Assembly (NCBI RefSeq): GCF_021341665.1
Contig: NZ_JAJTTH010000005.1
Span: 62,001-126,000 of the forward strand
Length of the DNA: 64,000 nt
Direction: 5' to 3'
DNA from: Pseudomonas sp. Au-Pse12
Lineage (GTDB): Bacteria > Pseudomonadota > Gammaproteobacteria > Pseudomonadales > Pseudomonadaceae
Notes under the pieces: model-generated
What the model was told of the DNA's origin: nothing
What the model saw: the letters and a program-made list of their open reading frames with translations, nothing else
Database searches by the model: none
Position numbers and translations under genes: made by a program
Part shown: positions 49,561-57,508 of the stretch, piece by piece
How positions within the stretch are numbered: position 1 is the first letter of the stretch
Layout of the letters: every line of letters begins with the position of its first letter

Positions 49561-50736
49561 ATGGCAGAGAGCGAGAGCGGCCAGGACAAGACAGAAGAAC
49601 CCACGGAGAAACGCAAAAAGGACTCCCGGGAAAAGGGCGAGATCGCCCGTTCCAAGGAGCTCAATACCCTGGCCATCATGCTGGCCGGGGCGGGTGGCCT
49701 GCTGGTCTATGGCGGCGGCCTGGCCCTCGATCTGCTGGAAATCATGCGCCTGAATTTCTCCCTGCCCCGGGAAGTGCTGCTCAGCCCCGGTTCCATGGGG
49801 CTGTACCTGCTGCACTCGGGCAAGATCGCCATTCTGGCGGTGCAGCCGGTGTTGCTGACGCTGCTGCTGGCGGCGATCATCGGTCCGATTTCCCTGGGGG
49901 GCTGGCTGTTCGCCGGCAAGAGCCTGGCGCCCAAGTTCAGTCGGATGAACCCGGCCAACGGCCTCAAGCGGATGTTTTCTCCCACGGCGCTGATCGAGCT
50001 GCTCAAGGCCCTGGCCAAGTTCGGCCTGGTGCTGTTCGTGGCGCTCTCGGTGCTCTCGGCGGACATCGACGACCTGTTGCGTATCGCTCATGAGCCGCTG
50101 GAGAAGGCGATCATCCACAGTGTCCAGGTGGTGGGCTGGAGCACCTTGTGGATGGCCTGCGGGCTGATCCTGATTGCCGCGGTGGATGTGCCGGTGCAGC
50201 TGTACCAGGCGCACAAGAAACTCTTGATGACCAAGCAGGAAGTGCGCGACGAGCACAAGGACCAGGAGGGGCGGCCCGAGGTCAAGCAGCGGATTCGCCA
50301 GTTGCAGCGCGAGATGTCTCAGCGGCGGATGATGGCGGCCATTCCGGAGGCCGACGTGGTCATTACCAACCCGACCCACTACGCCGTGGCCCTCAAGTAC
50401 GACGCGGAAAAGGGTGGGGCGCCGGTGTTGCTGGCCAAGGGCAGTGATTTCCTGGCCCTGCAGATTCGCGAGATCGCCGTGGCTCACGAAGTCATGCTGC
50501 TGGAGTCGCCGGCCCTGGCGCGTTCGATCTTCTATTCCACCGAGCTTGAGGAAGAGATTCCTGCCGGGTTGTATCTGGCGGTGGCCCAGGTTCTGGCCTA
50601 CGTCTACCAGATCCGCCAGCATCGCGCGGGCAAGGGCAAGCGTCCGGATCCGCTCAAGGACCTGCCGATTCCGCCGGATCTGCGGCGCGACACCTCTGGC
50701 AAGCAGTCGTCCACTGGCCCGATCGATCCGCTGTAA
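49561..50736 (+). CDS. flhB: Flagellar export switch protein FlhB
   Basis: FlhB controls export order and is cleaved by itself at an NPTH motif. The 391-residue product begins with the conserved charged EEPTEKRKKDSREKGEIARS. It has four membrane helices up to about residue 210, then the cytoplasmic domain with NPTH at 270-273 (VVITNPTHYAVALKYD), where cleavage between Asn and Pro is expected. The C terminus is extended by a basic Pro-rich tail. It ends the fliL operon; a 254-base gap follows. Confidence 0.97.
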   Translation: MAESESGQDKTEEPTEKRKKDSREKGEIARSKELNTLAIMLAGAGGLLVYGGGLALDLLEIMRLNFSLPREVLLSPGSMGLYLLHSGKIAILAVQPVLLTLLLAAIIGPISLGGWLFAGKSLAPKFSRMNPANGLKRMFSPTALIELLKALAKFGLVLFVALSVLSADIDDLLRIAHEPLEKAIIHSVQVVGWSTLWMACGLILIAAVDVPVQLYQAHKKLLMTKQEVRDEHKDQEGRPEVKQRIRQLQREMSQRRMMAAIPEADVVITNPTHYAVALKYDAEKGGAPVLLAKGSDFLALQIREIAVAHEVMLLESPALARSIFYSTELEEEIPAGLYLAVAQVLAYVYQIRQHRAGKGKRPDPLKDLPIPPDLRRDTSGKQSSTGPIDPL

Positions 50737-50810
50737 AGCGCGGGTTTGCAGCGGGGCCGAGGGTGACGTGCGTTGCGCCAGTAAAATGGCTAATCGCTAT
50801 CATTGTCCTT

Positions 50811-50875
50811 GCAGGAGCCCGCTGGCCGCTGAGGGCGTCCAGGTGATCGCGTTCGCCAGCAAGGGGGCTCCCGCT
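50811..50875. repeat. REP/REPIN-like palindromic element
   Basis: GGAGCCCGCTGGC (50814-50826) faces GCCAGC-AAGG-GGGCTCC (50855-50871) across a 28-base spacer. The reverse arm reads GGAGCCCCCTTGCTGGCGAA, which has the form of Pseudomonas REP sequences (GGAGC, GC-rich, TTGCT.GCGAA). The element lies in the flhB-flhA gap, where such elements are usually found, upstream of the candidate flhA promoter. Confidence 0.68.
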
Positions 50876-50915
50876 GTTGGTTGTAGGCGGGGTGATTCCC
50901 GGGCTCCGGCAAAGT

Positions 50916-50931
50916 TGGAAGGTTTCTTGCA
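50916..50931 (+). promoter_or_regulatory. Candidate sigma54 promoter of flhA
   Basis: TGGAAGGTTTCTTGCA keeps TGG at -24 and TTGCA at -12 with ten bases between GG and GC; two bases of the -24 block differ from consensus. It is 75 bases upstream of the flhA GTG. flhA of P. aeruginosa is FleQ/sigma54-dependent, which supports the call. Confidence 0.6.
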
Positions 50932-50990
50932 GTAGCAGCCCCGTGCCGCTTCAGGCGTCAAAAGTTTGCTTTACGGAACGGGGTAAATCG

Positions 50991-53120
50991 GTGGATCGCT
51001 CTCAGTTAATCAGCACAGCTCGCAGTAACCTGGCTGACCTCGGTCGAGGCAACCTGGGGGTACCGGTGCTGTTGCTGGTCATGCTGGCCATGATGATGTT
51101 GCCGGTCCCGGCGTTCCTGCTGGACGTGTTCTTCACATTCAACATCGCCCTGTCGATCGTGGTCCTGCTGGTGTGCGTGTACGCCCTGCGGCCGCTGGAT
51201 TTCGCGGTATTCCCGACCATCCTGCTGGTGGCCACCTTGCTGCGTCTGGCGCTCAACGTCGCCTCGACGCGGGTGGTGATGCTTCACGGTCAGGAGGGCC
51301 ACGCCGCCGCCGGTAAGGTGATCCAGGCCTTTGGTGAGGTGGTGATCGGCGGCAACTACGTGGTCGGTATCGTGGTCTTCGCGATCCTCATGATCATCAA
51401 CTTCGTGGTGGTGACCAAGGGTGCCGGGCGCATCTCCGAGGTGAGCGCGCGCTTCACCCTGGACGCCATGCCCGGCAAGCAGATGGCTATCGACGCTGAC
51501 TTGAACGCCGGCCTGATCGATCAGAACCAGGCCAAGCTGCGCCGCCTGGAAGTGGCCCAGGAGGCCGAGTTCTACGGTTCGATGGACGGTGCCAGCAAAT
51601 TCGTTCGCGGTGACGCCATCGCCGGTTTGCTGATTCTGTTCATCAACCTGATCGGCGGCATGGCCGTCGGTATCTTCCAGCACAACATGAGCTTTGGCGA
51701 TGCGGGCAGGGTCTACGCCTTGCTGACCATCGGTGACGGTTTGGTGGCGCAATTGCCTTCGCTGCTGCTGTCCACCGCAGCGGCCATCATGGTGACCCGG
51801 GCTTCGGGTTCCGAGGAGATGGGCAAGCAGATCAATCGGCAGATGTTCGCTTCGCCCAAGGCGCTGGCGGTGGCTGCTGGCCTGATGGCGGTGATGGGGC
51901 TGGTGCCCGGCATGCCGCACTTCTCCTTCCTCAGCCTGGCGGCCGTGGCGGGCGGCGCGGCTTACCTGGTCTGGAAGAAACAGAACCAGGTCAAGGTCAA
52001 GGCCCTGGAAGAAGTTCAACGTCAGCAGGACCTGCTGCCTTCCCCGGCACGCGCCTTGGAAACCAAGGAGCTGGGCTGGGATGACGTTACCCCGATCGAC
52101 ATGATCGGCCTGGAAGTCGGTTACCGGCTGATTCCCCTGGTGGATCGCAACCAGGGTGGACAGCTGCTGGCGCGGATCAAGGGGGTGCGCAAGAAGCTCT
52201 CCCAGGACCTGGGCTTTCTCATGCCTACCGTGCACATCCGCGACAACCTGGACCTGGCGCCGAGCGCCTATCGCCTGACCCTGATGGGGGTGATCCTGGC
52301 CGAGGCGGAGATCTATCCGGATCGCGAGCTGGCGATCAACCCGGGGCAGGTCTACGGCACGCTCAATGGTATCTCCGCCCGGGACCCGGCCTTCGGCCTG
52401 GAGGCGGTGTGGATCGAGATCAGCCAGCGGCCCCAGGCGCAGTCCCTGGGCTACACCGTGGTGGATGCGAGTACCGTGGTGGCTACCCACTTGAACCAGA
52501 TTCTGTACAAGCACTCCAGCGAGCTGATCGGTCACGAAGAAGTCCAGCAACTGCTGCAAGTGCTATCCAAGAGTTCGCCGAAGCTGGCGGAAGAGTTGGT
52601 GCCAGGCGTGCTGTCGCTGTCGCAGTTGCTCAAGGTGTTGCAGGCGCTGCTGGCCGAACAGGTGCCGGTGCGCGACATCCGCAGCATTGCCGAGGCCATC
52701 GCCAACAATGCCGCCAAGAGTCAAGATACTGCCGCTTTGGTTGCAGCGGTGCGCGTCGGATTGTCTCGCGCCATCGTCCAAAGCATTGTAGGCACTGAGT
52801 CTGAGCTGCCTGTGATTACCTTGGAGCCAAGGTTGGAACAAATTTTGCTCAGCAGTCTGCAGAAGGCAGGACAAGGCCAGGAAGAAGGCGTTCTGCTCGA
52901 GCCAAGCATGGCAGAGAAGCTGCAGCGTTCGCTGATCGATGCGGCGCAGCGTCAAGAGATGCAAGGTCAACCGGTGATTCTGTTGGTAGCGGGTCCGGTC
53001 CGCGCCATGCTCTCGCGGTTCGGCCGTCTCGCCGTCCCGGGTTTGCATGTGCTGGCGTACCAGGAAATTCCGGACAACAAGCAAGTGACCATCGTTGCGA
53101 CAGTAGGCCCCAACGGCTGA
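50991..53120 (+). CDS. flhA: Flagellar export gate protein FlhA
   Basis: FlhA is the large export-gate protein that docks substrates and conducts protons. The 709-residue product begins with GTG 50991 (MDRSQLISTARSNLADLG aligns with Pseudomonas FlhA). It has about eight membrane helices in the first 330 residues. The conserved FHIPEP-type loop includes AGRISEVSARFTLDAMPGKQ and GAMDGASKF-like GSMDGASKFVRGDAIAG. A cytoplasmic ring domain of about 350 residues follows. Open frame exists upstream of 50991, but the family N terminus and promoter position argue against using it. flhF follows after 11 bases. Confidence 0.96.
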   Translation: MDRSQLISTARSNLADLGRGNLGVPVLLLVMLAMMMLPVPAFLLDVFFTFNIALSIVVLLVCVYALRPLDFAVFPTILLVATLLRLALNVASTRVVMLHGQEGHAAAGKVIQAFGEVVIGGNYVVGIVVFAILMIINFVVVTKGAGRISEVSARFTLDAMPGKQMAIDADLNAGLIDQNQAKLRRLEVAQEAEFYGSMDGASKFVRGDAIAGLLILFINLIGGMAVGIFQHNMSFGDAGRVYALLTIGDGLVAQLPSLLLSTAAAIMVTRASGSEEMGKQINRQMFASPKALAVAAGLMAVMGLVPGMPHFSFLSLAAVAGGAAYLVWKKQNQVKVKALEEVQRQQDLLPSPARALETKELGWDDVTPIDMIGLEVGYRLIPLVDRNQGGQLLARIKGVRKKLSQDLGFLMPTVHIRDNLDLAPSAYRLTLMGVILAEAEIYPDRELAINPGQVYGTLNGISARDPAFGLEAVWIEISQRPQAQSLGYTVVDASTVVATHLNQILYKHSSELIGHEEVQQLLQVLSKSSPKLAEELVPGVLSLSQLLKVLQALLAEQVPVRDIRSIAEAIANNAAKSQDTAALVAAVRVGLSRAIVQSIVGTESELPVITLEPRLEQILLSSLQKAGQGQEEGVLLEPSMAEKLQRSLIDAAQRQEMQGQPVILLVAGPVRAMLSRFGRLAVPGLHVLAYQEIPDNKQVTIVATVGPNG

Positions 53121-53131
53121 GGTAGTGGGTT

Positions 53132-54454
53132 ATGCAAGTTAAGCGTTTTTTCGCCGCCGATATGCGTCAGGCCATGAAACTGGTTCGTGATGAGTTGGGC
53201 GCTGAAGCTGCCATCATCGGCAACCGGCGGATCGCCGGGGGTGTCGAGCTGACGGCTGCGCTGGATTACAAATTGTCGGCCTTGTCGCCACGGGTTCCGA
53301 ACATGGAACTCGAAGACGAGCTGCGCAAGACCCAATCGCGGATTGTCACCGCCCAGGCCGAACTGAGCCTGCGGGGCGAGGGCGACAGCACCTCGATCAC
53401 CAATCGCCAGTTGTTCGCCGGCCTGCCCCTGACGGCGGCGGAACCGCTGATCGAACCCACCCTGACCGAGCGTCCGCGCCCGGCCCCGGCGCCTGTCGCG
53501 CCAGTAGCCGATACCCGGGCGCTGGATTCGATGCGCTTCGAACTCAACGGCCTGCGCGAACTGCTGGAAGTCCAGCTGGGCTCGCTGGCGTGGAGCCAGC
53601 TGCAAGGCAGCCGCCCGGAGCAGGCCAACCTCTGGCGCCGCTTGCAGCGCATCGGTTTGTCCGGCCCGCTGGCCCGCGATCTGCTGGCGCTGATTACCGA
53701 CATCAACGAACCTCGTCAGGCCTGGCGCATGTTGCTGGCGCACCTGGCTCGGATGATCCAGACCCCGGAAGTCGAGCCTCTGGAAGAGGGGGGCGTGATT
53801 GCCATGGTCGGCCCTGCCGGCATGGGCAAGACCACCACTCTGGCCAAGCTGGCGGCGCGCTATGTGCTCAAGTACGGGGCGCAGAACATTGCCCTGGTGA
53901 GCATGGACAGCTACCGCATCGGCGCCCAGGAACAGCTCAAGACCCTGGGGCGCATCCTCAATGTATCGGTGACCCACGTCGACCCGGGCCAGTCCCTGGC
54001 TCAGGCCCTGGACCCGCTGCTGCGCAAGCGCGTGGTGCTGATCGACACCGCCGGCCTGCAGGCCAGCGACCCGGCGTTGCGCATGCAGCTGGAGAGCCTG
54101 GCTGGTCGTGGCATTCGGGCGAAGAACTATCTGGTACTGGCGACCACCAGCCAGAAGCAGGTGCTGACCGCTGCCTACCACAGCTACAAACGCTGCGGTC
54201 TGGCGGGCTGCATCCTGACTAAACTTGATGAAACAGCCAGTCTTGGCGAGGTGTTGAGCCTGGCCATCAGTCATGAACTGCCGGTTGCCTATCTCACCGA
54301 TGGCCCGCGGATTCCTGACGACCTGCACTTGCCTCGCCGGCATCAACTGGTGAGCCGCGCAGTGAGCGTGCAGATGCAGGAAGAACCCAGTGAGGAAGCC
54401 ATGGCCGACATGTTCGCTGACCTTTACCACAGCCCGTCCAAGCGGGTTGGCTGA
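53132..54454 (+). CDS. flhF: Flagellar biosynthesis GTPase FlhF
   Basis: FlhF is an SRP-family GTPase that places the flagellum at the pole. The 440-residue product has the basic N-terminal region (MQVKRFFAADMRQAMKLV, DELGAEAAIIGNR), a variable linker, and the NG domain. The P-loop is GPAGMGKTT with K233. IDTAGL (G3) and TKLDETASLGEVLS (G4 and following) come later. It is followed by a 118-base gap and then fleN, the numerical regulator with which it acts. Confidence 0.96.
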   Translation: MQVKRFFAADMRQAMKLVRDELGAEAAIIGNRRIAGGVELTAALDYKLSALSPRVPNMELEDELRKTQSRIVTAQAELSLRGEGDSTSITNRQLFAGLPLTAAEPLIEPTLTERPRPAPAPVAPVADTRALDSMRFELNGLRELLEVQLGSLAWSQLQGSRPEQANLWRRLQRIGLSGPLARDLLALITDINEPRQAWRMLLAHLARMIQTPEVEPLEEGGVIAMVGPAGMGKTTTLAKLAARYVLKYGAQNIALVSMDSYRIGAQEQLKTLGRILNVSVTHVDPGQSLAQALDPLLRKRVVLIDTAGLQASDPALRMQLESLAGRGIRAKNYLVLATTSQKQVLTAAYHSYKRCGLAGCILTKLDETASLGEVLSLAISHELPVAYLTDGPRIPDDLHLPRRHQLVSRAVSVQMQEEPSEEAMADMFADLYHSPSKRVG

Positions 54455-54461
54455 GGTAATC

Positions 54462-54563
54462 ATGAATAGATTGCAGTGTATCTACATTGATGGTCTGCCA
54501 TGCATTGTTCCAATGGTGAACGCGCAGCCAGTTATGTGGCCCCGTCTAAGTAAGACAAGGTAA
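54462..54563 (+). CDS. Possible 33-residue leader peptide upstream of fleN
   Basis: ATG 54462 is preceded by GAGG with five bases of spacing and opens a 33-codon frame ending in TAA at 54561-54563, nine bases before the fleN ATG. The peptide (begins MNRLQCIYIDGLPCI) resembles nothing I know. Good ribosome-binding spacing is the only positive evidence; a chance frame is equally likely. Confidence 0.25.
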   Translation: MNRLQCIYIDGLPCIVPMVNAQPVMWPRLSKTR

Positions 54564-54572
54564 AGAAAGAAC

Positions 54573-55403
54573 ATGGGCAGCATGCATCCCGTACAGGTGA
54601 TTGCGGTGACCGGCGGCAAAGGTGGCGTCGGCAAGACTAATGTGTCAGTGAACTTGTCCCTGGCTCTGGCTGAGCTCGGCCGGCGGGTCTTGCTGCTGGA
54701 TGCCGACCTGGGATTGGCCAATGTCGATGTCCTGCTGGGCCTGACCCCCAAACGTACCCTGGCCGATGTCATCGAGGGGCGCTGCGAGCTGCGCGATGTG
54801 CTGCTCCAGGGGCCGGGTGGCATCCGTATCGTGCCGGCCGCCTCGGGCACCCAAAGCATGGTGCACCTGAGTCCCGCACAGCATGCCGGCCTGATCCAGG
54901 CCTTCAGCGACATCGGTGACAACCTCGATGTGCTGGTGATCGACACCGCTGCGGGTATTGGTGACTCGGTAGTCAGCTTTGTCCGCGCGGCCCAGGAAGT
55001 GCTGCTGGTGGTCTGCGACGAACCGACTTCGATCACTGACGCCTACGCGCTGATCAAGTTGCTCAACCGCGATTACGGCATGAACCGTTTCCGGGTCCTG
55101 GCCAACATGGCCCAGAGCCCCCAGGAAGGGCGCAACCTGTTTGCAAAATTGACCAAGGTCACGGATCGCTTTCTGGACGTGGCTTTACAATACGTCGGTG
55201 CAGTTCCCTACGACGAAAGCGTACGCAAGGCCGTGCAAAAGCAGCGTGCGGTCTATGAAGCCTTTCCGCGTTCGAAGTGTGCATTGGCGTTCAAGGCCAT
55301 CGCGCAAAAAGTTGATACCTGGCCGTTGCCGGCGAACCCACGCGGGCACCTGGAATTTTTTGTCGAGCGGCTAGTGCATCAAACAGCGGGACCGGTGCTA
55401 TGA
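54573..55403 (+). CDS. fleN: Flagellar number regulator FleN (MinD/ParA-like ATPase)
   Basis: FleN (FlhG) is a MinD-like ATPase that binds FleQ and limits flagella to the correct number. The 276-residue product has the deviant Walker A K16GGVGKT22, the switch region LLDADLGLANVDVLLG and LDVLVIDTAAGIGDSVVSF. The C-terminal membrane-targeting-type region is basic and hydrophobic. It sits between flhF and fliA, and its stop overlaps the fliA start (ATGA), so anti-activator and sigma factor are translated together. Confidence 0.96.
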   Translation: MGSMHPVQVIAVTGGKGGVGKTNVSVNLSLALAELGRRVLLLDADLGLANVDVLLGLTPKRTLADVIEGRCELRDVLLQGPGGIRIVPAASGTQSMVHLSPAQHAGLIQAFSDIGDNLDVLVIDTAAGIGDSVVSFVRAAQEVLLVVCDEPTSITDAYALIKLLNRDYGMNRFRVLANMAQSPQEGRNLFAKLTKVTDRFLDVALQYVGAVPYDESVRKAVQKQRAVYEAFPRSKCALAFKAIAQKVDTWPLPANPRGHLEFFVERLVHQTAGPVL

Positions 55404-56140
55404 CTGCCAGTGGCTACAACCTCTACAAGAAGTCGGCGCGTGACAGCCAGTACGAACTGATCGAGCGCTATGCGCCCCTGGTCAAGCGTATTGCCTATCA
55501 CCTGCTGGCGCGGTTGCCGGCCAGTGTTCAGGTGGAAGACCTGATTCAGGCCGGGATGATCGGTTTGCTCGAAGTGTCGACCAAATACGACGCGAGCAAG
55601 GGCGCGAGTTTCGAAACCTACGCGGGTATTCGTATCCGTGGGGCGATGCTCGACGAGGTTCGTAAAGGCGACTGGGCACCGCGTTCGGTGCACCGTAATA
55701 CGCGCATGGTCAGTGATGCGATTCGCGCAATTGAAGCTAAAACCGGTCGTGACGCTAAAGATCACGAAGTTGCGGCCGAACTTCAATTGAGTCTCGACGA
55801 TTATTACGGGATTTTGAACGACACCTTGGGCAGCCGCCTGTTCAGTTTCGACGATCTGTTGCAGGACGGCGAGCATGAAGGGCTGCATGAGGATGGCGCC
55901 AGTGCTCATCTCGAGCCGTCACGGGACCTGGAGGATGAACGCTTCCAGGCCGCGTTGGCGGATGCGATTGCCAATTTGCCGGAGCGCGAGCGACTGGTGT
56001 TGGCGCTGTACTACGACGAAGAGCTGAACCTCAAGGAAATCGGTGAGGTCCTGGGGGTCAGCGAGTCGCGGGTCAGCCAGTTACACAGCCAGTGCGCAGC
56101 CCGTTTGCGGGGGCGTTTGGGGGAGTGGCGAGCGCGCTGA
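55400..56140 (+). CDS. fliA: RNA polymerase sigma factor FliA (sigma28)
   Basis: FliA transcribes the late flagellar genes, including fliC through the promoter at 26991-27017. The 246-residue product has sigma70 region 2 (PLVKRIAYHLLARLPASVQVEDLIQ across 2.1, FETYAGIRIRGAMLDEVRKGDW across 2.3-2.4) and region 3 (RNTRMVSDAIRAIEAKTGRD). Region 4 has an HTH (LNLKEIGEVLGVSESRVSQLHSQ across it). Its activity is normally restrained by FlgM, which lies outside the window. Confidence 0.97.
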   Translation: MTASGYNLYKKSARDSQYELIERYAPLVKRIAYHLLARLPASVQVEDLIQAGMIGLLEVSTKYDASKGASFETYAGIRIRGAMLDEVRKGDWAPRSVHRNTRMVSDAIRAIEAKTGRDAKDHEVAAELQLSLDDYYGILNDTLGSRLFSFDDLLQDGEHEGLHEDGASAHLEPSRDLEDERFQAALADAIANLPERERLVLALYYDEELNLKEIGEVLGVSESRVSQLHSQCAARLRGRLGEWRAR

Positions 56141-56293
56141 CAGGCAGTGTGGGGACACTGCGTTCAGGGCCGGTGAAGCAAGCGCTGCACCGGTCTTGCA
56201 GTATGTGCTCCATGCAGTCGTTGTGTGTTATGCCGGATTGATTGAATGGCGCGTTCAGGTGCTGGATGCGTTTAAGACTGCTTGGAGGTCGAA

Positions 56294-56677
56294 TTGGACA
56301 AGAACATGAAAATCCTCATCGTTGATGACTTTTCAACGATGCGGCGGATCATTAAGAACCTGTTGCGTGATCTGGGTTTCACCAACACGGTCGAGGCCGA
56401 CGATGGCACTACTGCCATTCCGGTACTCAACAGCGGGAGCATCGACTTTCTGGTAACGGACTGGAACATGCCGGGCATGACCGGTATCGACCTGCTGCGC
56501 CACGTGCGTGCCGATGAAAAACTCAAGCACCTGCCGGTACTCATGGTGACCGCGGAAGCCAAGCGCGAGCAGATCATCGAAGCTGCCCAGGCCGGCGTAA
56601 ACGGCTATGTCGTCAAACCATTCACGGCCCAGGCGTTGAAAGAGAAGATCGAAAAGATCTTTGAACGCATCGGTTGA
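56294..56677 (+). CDS. cheY: Chemotaxis response regulator CheY
   Basis: CheY is the diffusible regulator that binds FliM when phosphorylated by CheA. The product is a single receiver domain with the acidic pair in [17 protein letters not shown], phosphoacceptor D56 ([11 protein letters not shown]), T in MVTAEAK and K in YVVKPFTAQ. The start is debatable. ATG 56306 gives the customary MKILIVDD but lies 16 bases after the only strong ribosome-binding site (GGAGGT at 56284-56289). TTG 56294, with five bases of spacing, gives 127 residues and is preferred. cheZ follows after 30 bases. Confidence 0.94.
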   Translation: MDKNMKILIVDDFSTMRRIIKNLLRDLGFTNTVEADDGTTAIPVLNSGSIDFLVTDWNMPGMTGIDLLRHVRADEKLKHLPVLMVTAEAKREQIIEAAQAGVNGYVVKPFTAQALKEKIEKIFERIG

Positions 56678-56707
56678 GGTGCGTAGCCATTCCGCCACGG
56701 GGGAGCT

Positions 56708-57496
56708 ATGGAGCATAACGAATCTTCACTGGGCGACTTTGAGTCGACCCTGAAAAAACATGCGCTGGAACTGGTCGAGAGCCTGGAAAAGGGCAAGTTC
56801 GGCGAAGCGGTGCAATTGATCCATGAGCTCAATCAGACCCGTGACCGCGGCCTGTACCAGGAAGTGGGCAAGCTCACCCGCGAGTTGCATAGCGCGATCG
56901 TCAATTTCCAGATTGACCCGCACATGCCGCAAGCCGAGGAAGTTTCACAGATCACGGATGCCACTGAGCGCCTGTCCTATGTGGTCCGGCTGACGGAAGC
57001 CGCAGCCAACCGCACCATGGACCTGGTGGAGAGCAGCACCCCGCTGGTCAACGGCCTGAGCACTGAAGCCCAGGCCTTGAGCGCAGACTGGGGTCGCTTC
57101 ATGCGACGCGAGGTCGGTGCTGAAGAGTTTCGCGAGCTGGCGCGCCGGGTCGACAGTTTCCTGACGCGCAGCGAACAGGAAACCCGTACCGTTTCCGGCC
57201 ACCTCAACGACATTCTGCTGGCGCAGGATTACCAGGACCTGACCGGCCAGGTGATCAAGCGTGTGACCCAGTTGGTCACGGAAGTCGAAAGCAATCTGCT
57301 CAAACTGGTCTTGATGGCCAGTCAAGTCGATCGTTTCGCAGGCATCGAACATGACCGTGAATCGATCCTCGCTGAAAAAGATCCGCAAAAACATCTCGCC
57401 AAGGGTGAAGGTCCGCAGATTCATGCCGATAAACGGGAAGACGTTATGTCCGGTCAGGACGATGTAGACGATTTGCTTTCCAGCCTTGGATTCTAG
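56708..57496 (+). CDS. cheZ: CheY phosphatase CheZ
   Basis: CheZ dephosphorylates CheY-phosphate. The 262-residue helical protein has the catalytic segment LLAQDYQDLTGQVIKRV (about 171-187) that carries the conserved active-site glutamine. The C-terminal peptide DDVDDLLSSLGF is the CheY-binding tail. It lies between cheY and cheA, 12 bases before cheA, as in other Pseudomonas. Confidence 0.96.
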   Translation: MEHNESSLGDFESTLKKHALELVESLEKGKFGEAVQLIHELNQTRDRGLYQEVGKLTRELHSAIVNFQIDPHMPQAEEVSQITDATERLSYVVRLTEAAANRTMDLVESSTPLVNGLSTEAQALSADWGRFMRREVGAEEFRELARRVDSFLTRSEQETRTVSGHLNDILLAQDYQDLTGQVIKRVTQLVTEVESNLLKLVLMASQVDRFAGIEHDRESILAEKDPQKHLAKGEGPQIHADKREDVMSGQDDVDDLLSSLGF

Positions 57497-57508
57497 GAGC
57501 ACCCATTA

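Noticed and set aside
50877-50990. 38-residue N-terminal extension of FlhA
   Set aside because: The family N terminus aligns from GTG 50991, and the extension covers the candidate sigma54 promoter.
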